DNA of 12,116 nt from Mansonella perstans (taxonomy: Eukaryota > Nematoda > Chromadorea > Rhabditida > Onchocercidae): assembly GCA_037074765.1 (NCBI GenBank), contig JBAMDO010000503.1:1-12116 (forward strand), read 5' to 3'. The notes beneath the pieces are model-generated. The model saw only the letters and a program-made list of their open reading frames with translations. It was not told the origin of the DNA and did not search any database. Below, piece after piece: positions 1-8,109 of the stretch; positions within the stretch are counted from its first letter, which is position 1; every line of letters begins with the position of its first letter. A program made the translations under genes and the position numbers.

Positions 1-195
1 TTCATTTTTTTCCGTTATCGATTTTTTTATCGAATGATATTTTGGATGTAATAAAAAGTTTTGATTTGAGAATCCCAGACTTATTGTTGTTTTCTATTAA
101 GTGCAGAGTTTGACGTTCATCACTTCACCTTTTTGTTAAAGGAGTTTGATTTTCATTTTAAAAAGCTGCAAAATTTTTGCATATTTTCAAAAAAG

Positions 196-254
196 ATTTC
201 AAAGGTGATCAATGGAGCAATAGTTCAAATCAGACTCCATCTATTTCTTCACAA
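196..254 (+). CDS. Tentative upstream exon of the ING-family gene
   Basis: This is a short open stretch rich in Ser, Asn, Gln and Thr (DQWSNSSNQTPSISSQ in the frame beginning at 207). It ends at a possible donor (CAA then GTACAA at 255) in phase 0, which matches the phase-0 start of the well-supported exon at 896. The composition resembles the low-complexity linker between the N-terminal ING domain and the PHD finger. The acceptor is uncertain: AG dinucleotides at 194-195 and 203-204 are both usable and neither has a strong pyrimidine run. The reading frame stays open downstream to about 338, so other donors are possible. This is inferred from phase and composition only; no conserved motif supports it. 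Confidence 0.33.
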
Positions 255-895
255 GTACAACTCTCGTACACCCACCGAAAAGCACTTCAAATGTTAGTTT
301 CAAAGAAATCAGTGAATTTTGAAACTGCACTTTTCTAAAATTTTGCATTCACTTGAATAGACAAATTTTTGAAAAGATATTACATCTCATAATATTTGCC
401 AATAATACTGGCAGTTGTAATATGGTTGCACTTGGTTACTTGACTATCGCATCAAAAAAAATTCTTGTTCTCTTTTCGCACCTATTGTTTGGTTATTTAA
501 TCTTTTCGATTAGGTGTAGATCTATTTTTTTTTAATTTTTTTTTCATATTCGTAACTGGCAAACGTTATTTAATTATTATTATTATCTGATACTTTTGTC
601 TTAACACTTTTAAGCTTAGGTTTAGTCAGATTTGATTAACAGATTTGATTTATATTTTAGATTATGTTTGTCTTTCAAATACTTCGGTTCAGTTATTCGT
701 AATGTTTTTAGTTGTAATATGGATTTTTATGGATTATAAAATTTTTTAGTCAGCTTTTGTCCTTAGTTTTCACTTTATTAAGTTGTAAGTAAAATTGTTA
801 TGATTTATGAAATATGTATGGCTAAATTATGGCGTCTTCATGTTAGTCTTTACAAATGCTACCACTACGAATGTAACGAAAACATAATGTTTTAG
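255..895 (+). other. Probable intron of the ING-family gene
   Basis: This is AT-rich sequence with homopolymer runs and no recognisable coding motif. It ends in a good acceptor (TGTTTTAG, AG at 894-895). The left boundary depends on the tentative exon at 196-254. The small ORF at 353-535 has a composition expected of random AT-rich DNA. Confidence 0.45.
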
Positions 896-990
896 CCAAC
901 TACCTTTACTGGAACATCTGGACATTCTGCTCCAGGACAGTCAATGATGTCACTTGCCGCCCAAGAAAGTCGACATGGACGTCCAAGAAA
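896..990 (+). CDS. ING-family protein, internal exon (Ser-rich linker)
   Basis: This exon follows the acceptor TGTTTTAG and ends before the donor GTAGCT at 991. It is 95 nt long, or 31 codons plus two bases, and the leftover AA joins the first G of the next exon to make a Lys codon, so the frame holds across the junction. The product is a Ser/Gly/Thr-rich segment ending in HGRPRK, a basic patch like the nuclear-localisation and linker region of ING proteins ahead of the PHD finger. In known ING proteins this region links the N-terminal dimerisation/complex-binding domain to the histone reader. The assignment rests on frame continuity with the PHD exons rather than on motifs within this exon. 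Confidence 0.7.
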
Positions 991-1131
991 GTAGCTTTTC
1001 TTATGTATTAATTGTCATGGTCTGCTTATAACTACACTTAAAAAAAAAATTTTTCACTGAAAGTTTTGTATTCTGCATTTCAATATCCTTGATTTTCGGT
1101 TTTTTTTTTCTGAAGGAATGATATGCTTTAG

Positions 1132-1279
1132 GCTGACCTCTAGAGTTCAAGAAATGCTATACACTATGCAGCGCCATGAACGCCGTGCAACAAGTCTTAC
1201 ATCGTGTTCACCCGAATTAATGCAGGGAAGTGACGATGAATCTGATTCAGACCGACGCGTATGGTGTTTTTGTCGTGAA
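1132..1279 (+). CDS. ING-family protein, exon with start of PHD finger
   Basis: The exon starts after a T-rich stretch and ATGCTTTAG (AG at 1130-1131) and ends at a consensus donor GTAAGT at 1280. Its 148 nt complete the split Lys codon and give 49 further codons ending in phase 0. It encodes a basic segment (TSRVQEMLYTMQRHERRATS), an acidic patch (GSDDESDSD), then RRVWCFCRE, which supplies the first two zinc ligands of a PHD finger (C-F-C). In ING readers the residue just before the first Cys is normally Tyr and forms part of the H3K4me3 aromatic cage; here it is Trp, a conservative aromatic change. The intron after CRE splits the PHD finger between its second Cys and the loop. Confidence 0.85.
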
Positions 1280-2138
1280 GTAAGTGTTAATTTTCGTTTG
1301 AAATAATATTGAAAGATGAATTAAGAAAGGGAAAATCTCAGACTGCTATTCTTGCGAGAAAATTATGATCTTTAAAGTTATGTTCTTAGCACGCTTTGAA
1401 TTTTAACAAAAAAAAATTTATAAAATTATTTTTTTCTACTGCAAAAGGGATAAAATTGGCAAAAAAGAAACCTGCCAGTGGTACTTTTTAAGTGAAAATT
1501 TTTATCTGCGGAAAAAAATTTCATTTCTGCTCTCTCCGCGAGGCCTTTACTAGACATGTTTTTATTTGCTGCTCATGAACCAAAATATTACTTGGCATCT
1601 TTTTCCCTATCGAGCAATGATTGTTATTGAAGAAAGGATCGTTTGAGATAAAGATCTGGAGAATTAAATATGTGGATTGAAATATTGGAATTGAAATACT
1701 GTAGCAAGATGGTCTACTTGGAATAGTTAGAATAATTATAAGATTAATTTTAATTAATGAAATATGATAAAAAAAGAATCTGAAAGAATATGACGGAAAA
1801 AAGTAGTGAATAGAATGATGTTTGAAAACGTTTTTCTCATAAGATTCAGATATCACAATTGTAGAGAGAGTATATAAGTGCTAATAATAAAAGTACATTT
1901 CTAAGCTTTGGATGCCAGTTTTTATGCCAACCTTTGTGAGCTTGCTTATGTTTGCGTAAACGAGTTGAATGTCTTAGATTGGTTCATTCTAAAAGCTCTT
2001 CAAAATTGCAGTCCTGAATAGAAATGAATGTTAGGTAATTATTGAAAGCTTTGAAGCACGACATCATTTACTGATGCTATTTGTGAAATTTATGACTGCT
2101 CGGTTATTTGTTCCTTTTATTGATTCATTACTTTTTAG
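1280..2138 (+). other. Intron splitting the PHD finger
   Basis: This is an 859-nt phase-0 intron with a perfect GTAAGT donor and an acceptor in TTACTTTTTAG (AG at 2137-2138). The interior is AT-rich. A minus-strand ORF at 1521-1856 lies within it but is dominated by Ile, Phe, Ser and Tyr, as expected from AT-rich non-coding DNA, and shows no domain. No RNA gene or repeat was recognised. Confidence 0.75.
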
Positions 2139-2303
2139 AAAGGATATGGCTCAATGGTCGCTTGTGATGATCCAATGTGTCGTTATGAGTGGTTCCATTA
2201 TGGGTGTGTTAACGTCATCGAAAAGCCTAAAGGAAAATGGTACTGTCCCGAATGCGCACCAAAACATTCAGGATCTGAAATGACTGGCATAAGCAAGATG
2301 TAA
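2139..2303 (+). CDS. ING-family protein, terminal exon (PHD core and C-terminus)
   Basis: The terminal exon begins AAA GGA TAT GGC right after the acceptor and reads 54 codons to TAA at 2301-2303. It supplies the remaining zinc ligands of a C4HC3 PHD finger: C of MVACDD, C of PMC, H of WFHY, C of YGC, then the final pair in WYCPEC. The motifs EWFHYGC and KPKGKWYCPEC are diagnostic of the ING class, whose PHD finger binds histone H3 trimethylated on Lys4 and recruits histone acetyltransferase or deacetylase complexes in the nucleus. The invariant cage Trp in EWFH is present; the usual GEM is GSM here. The tail after the PHD is short (APKHSGSEM and six residues), with no clear polybasic region. 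Which ING paralogue this is cannot be decided without the N-terminal domain. Confidence 0.92.
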   Translation, partial: KGYGSMVACDDPMCRYEWFHYGCVNVIEKPKGKWYCPECAPKHSGSEMTGISKM

Positions 2304-2816
2304 ACGGCAGGGTTTTTATCAGTTTTCATCTTAGAATTATCGCTTATTTTATCATTTATACTGGGTTTAAATTTCGATATTGTGAAATACGATCTATTGT
2401 GATTCGTTTGAGAAGTTTTAAACAACTTTAATGCATTTCACAAATTCAGCACCCTCATGTTTTAGATGAATTATTGGCTTATTCGCCATTATTCGATTTT
2501 AAAATTATATTTAGTTACCTGTTCTTGTTAATGTTTTACCACATATGCTTATTCGTATTTATTTATGATATACTTTATCCTGTCATAATTGTTTTTCTCC
2601 AACTACCTCATAAAGCAAAAATTTTGCTAGCTGCCGTTAAATTATTTTATATTATTAATCATGTTGAGATACATAATGCCAACACCAAAGCTTAGATAAT
2701 TTTGTGTGCTATTATTTCTTTTTTTCCAGTATTTTCCATTATATATATATTTCCTAAAAACATCATTAATATAGTTCGTTATACATTATAGTTCGCTTTT
2801 CTCTGGAACTACTACT

Positions 2817-2835
2817 CTTAAAGTGGGACTTTAAG
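2817..2835. repeat. Perfect inverted repeat (8-bp arms, 3-nt loop)
   Basis: CTTAAAGT, then GGG, then ACTTTAAG. The arms are exactly complementary. It lies about 510 bp after the ING-family stop codon. It may be a 3' UTR stem-loop or chance in AT-rich DNA; no function is implied by the sequence. Confidence 0.5.
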
Positions 2836-2994
2836 GAGAAGCACTTCACTAGCATTTGTTTTAATTCGCTTTTTTGAGAGAGTAGCGGGATCCTTACCAT
2901 CTTATTTGTTCAGCTGTTTTTAGTGCCTTTGCTTACTCTGGGATATGTCCTGAAATATATCTTGCGTAATATTTAGTTCATTGCCTCAATCTAG

Positions 2995-3000
2995 AATAAA
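2995..3000 (+). promoter_or_regulatory. Possible poly(A) signal AATAAA for the ING-family gene
   Basis: This is the first exact AATAAA found downstream of the ING-family stop codon, about 690 bp away. It would imply a long 3' UTR, and variant hexamers closer to the stop could be used instead. Further AATAAA copies occur near 3457, 3523, 3830 and 3842, so the assignment is weak. Confidence 0.2.
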
Positions 3001-4288
3001 AACTAACATGCAGTCAAGTTTCTCCAATATTTTTTTCGCTGGTAATTATTTTTTCACTTATGAAATATGCCGTCAGTATTCTACATATTATTGTTGTTAT
3101 CATTGCTGTTGTTATCGTTATCATTTATTACTGCAGTTTTATTGTTAATTTTATTTCTGCTGTACATTTCCAACATATACTTTGCATTTAAAACATAAGA
3201 TAAATTTTCGAGCACATTGCTACGTCCCATTTTTTTAAACCAAAAAAGATCACAATCAGTTTAAAAATCTGGAATCCAGAAATGTAGTCTGAAAAGTGTA
3301 CGTAGAATACGACTGAGGAAACGTATTCTTTTGTTAATCAGATATCAGATAGCACTCATTTCTCTATTCGAGATTATCGAAAAATACTGCAAAAAGACGA
3401 AAACATGTAATAGTTCTTGGATTTCTGCAAAGTAGCAAATGTTAGCATATTTAGAAATAAATTAAGGACAGTTGTGGATTACAATAATTAGACATTTTAA
3501 CAATTTCCAATAATGGACAGCAGAAATAAAATTAAATACTTCTCAAAATCTTATATCTGACGAGGAGCATAAATTATATCAGTTTTTAAATTTATATAAT
3601 CAAGATTTCATTTATTGCATGATTGATTCCATCCATGAATGGTTGCTTCAAATATAGTTGATCGAAGAAATATAACAGATATTTCTGACACTAGCAGAAA
3701 TGTTTGGTTTGACATCCAGAACTTACACACATAAGAAAGTCAACACTTCAAAAATATGCTTGATATGAGATTTTCATGAGCCTGGCTAAAGACAAGTATA
3801 AAATATGATGCACACTAAAAGTAGGAATTCAATAAAGACCTGAATAAAAAGCATAAAGCATAGTTTTCTCATTGCAGATAATTAATTAGATAAGTAACGA
3901 GCGCTGATTTGTTTAGCTCAAAAATTTAAAAATTTTTTCATTTTTGTCTCACCCTGAAACATAAAATGGACTGGAAGTTTTTAAAGGCATTTCCAAAAGA
4001 GAAAATGCAAATACGAATCTTTTTATCTTCTCAGTTTAGACCTGACCATTTAATTATTTCACAAAATTGCTAATTTTTCAATTGACTAATTTCTCATGGA
4101 TTTTACTTTGTAGTCTTAATGGAAACAACTATAACTAATCCTAAAAATGATAATTTTGCCAGTAAAGCAAAATTTTCCTAAATCTTATCAACATCATTAA
4201 CAATTTTCATTTCCAGTTTTTATTTAGGACATAATTTTGTTTTAGATGATAATGTCGGGAAAGTTTTTGTAACGTGGCACAGTCGAAT

Positions 4289-4360
4289 CTCAAACTTGGG
4301 TAGTTAAACCGTTGCGTTGAGTTGAGTTGCGTTGACACCTCAAACTTGGGTAATTAAACC
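4289..4360. repeat. Duplicated 22-nt LTR-end block flanking a GTTGM pentamer array
   Basis: The block CTCAAACTTGGGTARTTAAACC occurs at 4289-4310 and 4339-4360, differing at one base (G or A at R). Between and just before the second copy is a five-unit pentamer run, GTTGC/GTTGA, at 4311-4335. The same 22-nt block occurs once in the LTR of element 2 at 7975-7996. This looks like a local duplication of the LTR terminus. Confidence 0.8.
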
Positions 4361-4361
4361 T

Positions 4362-4367
4362 TTTATT
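4362..4367 (-). terminator. LTR poly(A) signal, element 1
   Basis: The plus strand reads TTTATT, giving AATAAA on the coding strand, directly before the conserved 22-nt block GGTTTAATTACCCAAG... The same arrangement occurs in element 2, which supports its role as the retroelement transcript's poly(A) signal near the R/U5 border. Confidence 0.6.
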
Positions 4368-4493
4368 AGAATAATTGGATAACGCGAGATTAATGTAACA
4401 ATTATGTAGAACGCGTATTTAATGGTAACATTAACATATAATAAAGCGGTAATGATGAGGAGAATAGAACCAGTAGCCGTGGATGTGAACAAA

Positions 4494-4516
4494 TCCCAAA
4501 AATGGTCCTTTTGGGA
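4494..4516 (-). other. Perfect hairpin near the predicted LTR transcription start
   Basis: TCCCAAAA (4494-4501) and TTTTGGGA (4509-4516) are exact complements with a 7-nt loop. On the minus strand the hairpin begins about 10 nt after the TATA box, so the expected start site falls in or just after it. It could be an initiator-region palindrome or a 5' end structure in R. Confidence 0.45.
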
Positions 4517-4525
4517 TGATTGAGA

Positions 4526-4534
4526 GTTTATATA
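4526..4534 (-). promoter_or_regulatory. LTR TATA box, element 1
   Basis: The minus strand reads TATATAAAC. Element 2 has the identical nonamer at 8101-8109 in the equivalent place between the LTR 5' end and the AATAAA. Conservation in otherwise diverged LTRs supports a promoter role. Confidence 0.6.
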
Positions 4535-4885
4535 CTGAGTATTGTAGGCGGAGAAAACTTGTATTAATGAGTTGAGTTATAAGAAACTAAAGATCACAAA
4601 AAATGAAATCCTTTGTACAGATAAGCTTGGTTGAGAAGGTACAATATATTGCATGTAAGCATAAGCATCAAACAAAGGATTTCGACACAGTTACAGAATG
4701 GTTTTGGTTAATAAGATGTTAATTGCAGCTGCCTCTTTGTTAGTTTATGGTAGGAAAGAGTTTGACAGCTTATAATTGGAACAAAGAGATTAAACATTAC
4801 GAAATTAATTAGGTGGCTCATAAAAGCCGTTAATACAATCAGATTTAAACCCTATTGGGAATTTCGCGTTATGAATTTCGCGACA

Positions 4886-4977
4886 CTCCCAAAGGGAGGA
4901 GAGAGAAGCTAGAGTGGGGATTGAGGGTAGTTATGGTTATAATTCCTTTATCGCTCTTTGTTGTTGTTGTTGATCTT
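4886..4977 (-). other. Spacer between Pol stop and LTR with a pyrimidine tract on the coding strand
   Basis: On the coding strand this 92-bp spacer contains AAC repeats (plus-strand TTG run at 4958-4972) and ends CTCTCTCCTCCCTTTGGGAG before TGTCGCG. A polypurine tract is expected here as the plus-strand primer, but only GGGAG is purine next to the LTR and the longer run is pyrimidine. Element 2 shows the same arrangement. Confidence 0.4.
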
Positions 4978-5363
4978 TTAACACATCCCATTGTTTGGTA
5001 CGGCTGTTGCTTGTATTGCCCAATTTCTTGTGGCACTTCTTGTTCGGCTAGCAATGGGTTGTTCCAGCTCATCTTCCTGTTTCTCTTCCATATCGTTGGA
5101 AGCATCTATTTCCATGGGGCATAGCATGTTAATCGAACGATTAACTTGTTTCCCATTAGGCATTTGGATTGTGCCACTCCTGATACTTCCATCACGTCCT
5201 CTGTTGATTTTAATTATTTTTACTAATTTCCATATACCGCGAGGTATTTCGGGTTCTATTAGTAAAACGATTTCATTCTCACGTGGTATTCTGGTTCCAC
5301 ATTTCTTGGGGATCTATGATGCTTTTGAGTTCTTTCTCTGAGACTGGTTAAATAGTCATTTTT
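4978..5363 (-). pseudogene. Element 1 Pol C-terminal tail (DUF5641-like), frameshifted
   Basis: After the TGA at 5364-5366 the original frame continues with YLTSLRERTQ, which also occurs in element 2. A one-base deletion at about 5293-5298 then moves the frame: the rest (TRIPRENEIVL, IPRGIWKLVKI) reads on to TAA at 4978-4980. The pattern PRxxEIVL...IPRGxWKL is that of the DUF5641 domain at the C-terminus of BEL/Pao Pol. The final part is acidic and then ends PIASRTRSATRN, matching PIATRTRAAIRK in element 2 just before its envelope region. In element 1 the ORF stops about 18 residues later, with no envelope. Confidence 0.8.
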
Positions 5364-7205
5364 TCAGGTCTCCCAGAATGTGTCCAAGATCTTGAGTGCC
5401 TTCGACCAATATTTAACAAGTTTTTCTTTGTTGTTGAGTTTATGAGGAATAAATTCCTCTTGGTCTGCGGTGTTAGCGAGTGGTGTAACCAGTGAGGCAT
5501 TGGGGGAGATGAAATCAATTGGACGTATAATTGCGTAATCATCGCAATTTACGTAAGTTAGTGGTCGAGTATTGAGTATTCCCTCGACTTCTATTATTAG
5601 AGTTATTAGTTCTCTCTCCCATAATAGTCTTCTGCCGATAGCTCTCTTCATAGCTTTCTTCGTCAAGCTAATGAGCCTTTCATAAACTCCTCCGCTCCAA
5701 GGAGCCTTTGGTATAATATTTTCCCAAACCATCCCTTTTTTCGCAAGGAAGTTTGTTAGCTTGAAGTCCTGCTCCTTCATTGTTTTGAAGACTAGCTGGA
5801 ATTGACTTGCGTTGTCACTCAAGACAGATTCTGGACAACCTCGTCGCGCAATAAATCTTCTAAAGATGTCCAGAAAACATTCGGCTGATAGGTTGTCAGC
5901 TAATTCCAAATGGATAGCTCTGGTAGTGAAACAGGTAAACAAAGCTACCCATAGTTTGGTATTTCCACTCTCAGTTTTAACAGAGAGGGGACCGAAGTAG
6001 TCTAGACCTACATGTGCAAAGGTTCTAGACCGAGTGACCCGTTCTTCTGGGAGGCTTGGCATTTCCGGAAGCTTGAATGGCTTGGTCGTCCACCGTTTAC
6101 AAGCCCTACACTTGTTTAGTACTCGTTTGACTTCGCTTCTGCCTTTCGGTACCCAGAAATTACGTCGTATTTCTGCTAGTGTGTGAGCAACTCCAGCATG
6201 GAGTAAGTCTTCGTGATGTTGTTGTATGATGAGCTCGGTTATAGGATTGTGTCTCGGAAGATAAATAGGGCGTTTGCTGCTCCTTTCTAATTCTGAGTTC
6301 TCTAGTCGACTCAGAGACCTCCAGATTTTCTTATCATCGCGACATAAATTCCATTTTTCCTTTTCTTCTTCGGCTTTCGTGATTCCTTCGGCTTGCGCTT
6401 GTTTGATTAATGTCCACTCTGCCAACTTGTAATCTTCGGTTGTGAATCCTTCCTTCACAGCCGAAAGTGGTTGTAACCATTCAATTTTTCCTCTCGTCGT
6501 TAGTTTAATAAACTTGAGCACTCGTATAGTTGTCCGTAATAATTTTAGCCATCTGCTAAAACGACTTCCATCTATCAGTTTAAAACTCTCGTTGATATGA
6601 GTTGTAACCTTTGCGATGGTTATTTCGTCTAGTTCTTCTTCAGGTTCTTCTTTGAAATTAAATTCCCAGTATGGCCAACTGGATTCATTTTCCTTTAACC
6701 ATGAGGGTCCATACCACCATGGCTCATACTTTTCCAATTTTCGTGGGGATATTCCCCTTGTTGCAATATCCACGGGATTGTGCTCGCTTGGAATATGTCG
6801 GAACTGAAAGTTTGCCTTCCGTATTTCTTCAACCCGGTTTTGTACGAATCGCGGTAGGAGTCTGGAATGGTTTTGAATCCAGTGGATGGCACACTTAGAA
6901 TCGGACCATAAGATAACTGCCTTGGTTTCCAACTCCAACTGCTTGATTACGAAATGTGCCGCTCGTACCCCGATGAGTATTCCCAATAACTCCAATCGGG
7001 GAATGATTATACCTATAGTCATTCCTTTAATTGGCACGATCCGAGATTTGGCAAAGATTAAACGTGTATCTGTTCCTTGAATTTGATGATTTCGGAGATA
7101 TACGGCTGCCGCATATGCTGCACTGGATGCATCTGTGAAAACATGAATTTGAGTTTGATTTGTGTAATCGGTCACAAATCTCGGGAGCTCCTTTATGCTT
7201 GTTGA
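5364..7205 (-). pseudogene. Element 1 Pol: RNase H and integrase region
   Basis: One open frame from just after the TGA at 7206-7208 to the TGA at 5364-5366. Counting from codon 7175, RNase H has D15 (FTDAS), E62 (PRLELLG), D92 (WSDSK) and D136 (NPVDIA), all four expected acidic residues. A linker follows, then an integrase H2C2 zinc-binding region ([12 protein letters not shown] to CRAC, about 320-359). The DDE core has D392 (GLDYFGP), D454 (LSDNASQF) and E499 (GGVYERL), so the catalytic triad is intact. The region ends near FWET, where element 2 reads FWEIWRHEY. RNase H has an odd [13 protein letters not shown], with about four extra residues before IPRLEL. This would degrade the RNA strand and insert cDNA, but upstream and downstream stops break the polyprotein. 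Confidence 0.9.
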
Positions 7206-7963
7206 TCAATCGGATATGAGAGAGTTCCATATGTCTATATCCTTATCGCTTATGGGTTGATCCCATGCATTATTCCCTTTCCATAAATTTTGTAGGAATA
7301 ATTTGAATCGGATCATCGTAGGGACGAGGAATCCCATAGGGTCATACTGAGACGCTACAAACTGTAAGACCGTCCTCTTTGTTAGTCCTTTTCCCGTCCA
7401 TGGTCTTACTGTTATTTGAATAGTATCCTTGACATGATCCCATTTGATGCCAAGGATTTTCTTTTCATCCATGTTCGCTCGATCCTGCTCGGCGATTTTG
7501 GTATTGAAGTCCTCGTCATTCGATAGGAACTCTCGCATATTCATTGCTGCATCTCTAAAAATGGACTTTGTTTCTTCATATTTCCGCAAGGCTTCTTCAG
7601 TGTCCATCGCGGATAATATGACGTTATCCACATAGAGATTCCTTCTGATCTCTAGTGCAAGTTCGGTTCCATTGGTTTCGAGGTGATGGTTGAGCGTCGC
7701 TGATAGTAAGAAGGGCGACGATATCACGCCAAAGGGAACTCTTCTAAAACGATATCGTTTCAAATTTTCTTAGGTAACTGCACTATGAACGTCCTTTAGC
7801 CAGAGAAATCTGGTGCAGTTTCTATCCGATGGATGGAGTTCTAGTTGTAGGAATGCCTTTTCTACATCGGCAATAATTACTTTCTTCATCATTCGGAAGC
7901 GTAACAATATTGTCGGGAAATTTTGTTGCGCAACCGTTGGTGTGTGGAGTGTGTTCAATTGAA
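7206..7963 (-). pseudogene. Element 1 Pol: reverse transcriptase, truncated at N-terminus
   Basis: The frame runs from the junction with element 2's LTR at 7963/7964 down to TGA at 7206-7208, with one in-frame TAA at 7770-7772. Before the TAA lie [21 protein letters not shown] (first catalytic Asp) and [10 protein letters not shown]. After it come [20 protein letters not shown] and NLYVDNVIL, which carries the YVDN form of the catalytic box seen in BEL/Pao elements, then the connection region ([19 protein letters not shown]). Everything stays in the same frame as the RNase H region, so the two stops are simple nonsense changes. The fingers N-terminus, protease and gag are absent. Confidence 0.88.
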
Positions 7964-7997
7964 TGTAGGAACACCTCAAACTTGGGTAATTAAACCC

Positions 7998-8003
7998 TTT
8001 ATT
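7998..8003 (-). terminator. LTR poly(A) signal, element 2
   Basis: The plus strand reads TTTATT, so AATAAA on the coding strand, immediately before the conserved 22-nt block, as in element 1. It lies about 100 bp after the TATA box, which would give a short R region. Confidence 0.6.
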
Positions 8004-8100
8004 TTAGAACGATAAATAAAGTGGATAGTAAACAGTAGAATAGCGAATAAAGCGTGAGCAAGACTGGAATCCTTAGGATGAAGATTGGAAATTAAGTACA

Positions 8101-8109
8101 GTTTATATA
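8101..8109 (-). promoter_or_regulatory. LTR TATA box, element 2
   Basis: TATATAAAC on the minus strand, identical to the nonamer in element 1's LTR and in the equivalent position. A small palindrome (ATCCTTAGGAT, 8069-8079) lies about 22 nt downstream, roughly where the start site would be. Confidence 0.6.

Larger units (their letters stand above)
2304..4267. other. AT-rich intergenic / 3' flank of the ING-family gene
   Basis: About 2 kb of AT-rich DNA without convincing coding potential, tRNA or known repeat. Its left end must include the 3' UTR of the ING-family gene. It holds a loose GTT/ATT-rich low-complexity patch at about 3085-3150 and one perfect short hairpin at 2817-2835. The ORF at 2474-2695 reads as an almost continuous hydrophobic string and is most simply explained by T-rich composition. 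Confidence 0.6.
4268..4885 (-). repeat. 3' LTR of element 1
   Basis: Read on the minus strand the LTR would run TGTCGCGAAATTC...GTTACA, i.e. TG...CA ends. Its 5' end TGTCGCGAAA is shared with the LTR of element 2, as is a 22-nt block near the other end. It contains a TATA box (4526-4534) and AATAAA (4362-4367). The outer end is ambiguous: an alternative TG at 4333 would give a 553-bp LTR. I prefer 4268 because the resulting ...TACA terminus matches element 2, leaving an internal duplication at 4289-4360. No 5' LTR is in the window for comparison. Confidence 0.65.
4268..7963 (-). mobile_element. BEL/Pao LTR retrotransposon, element 1 (3' part, decayed, no env)
   Basis: On the minus strand the order is RT (truncated), RNase H, integrase, Pol tail, then the 3' LTR, which is the BEL/Pao order with integrase after RNase H. 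The Pol motifs ([42 protein letters not shown]) are typical of the BEL/Pao superfamily. The element has three in-frame stops and one frameshift in pol, so it cannot be autonomous. The gag, protease and N-terminal RT are missing on the right, where the LTR of a second element begins at 7964. The stop ending the Pol tail lies only about 90 bp from the LTR, so there is no room for an envelope gene. Confidence 0.9.

Noticed and set aside
353..535. Small plus-strand ORF (60 codons)
   Set aside because: AT-driven composition, no motif, and it lies in the probable intron of the ING-family gene.
1521..1856. 111-codon minus-strand ORF
   Set aside because: Inside an intron with good splice sites; Ile/Phe/Ser/Tyr-rich composition fits random AT-rich DNA.
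2074..2283. Plus-strand ORF overlapping the terminal PHD exon
   Set aside because: It reads the exon in the wrong frame; the PHD motif is in the frame that begins at 2139.
2474..2695. 73-codon hydrophobic ORF after the ING-family gene
   Set aside because: The T-rich strand yields Phe/Leu/Ile/Tyr by chance; no start context, splice partner or domain.
3085..3150. GTT/ATT-rich patch considered as a microsatellite
   Set aside because: Too irregular for a clean repeat unit; best described as low-complexity sequence.
4855..5341. Plus-strand ORFs over the element 1 Pol tail
   Set aside because: Antisense shadows of a region with clear DUF5641-like homology on the minus strand.
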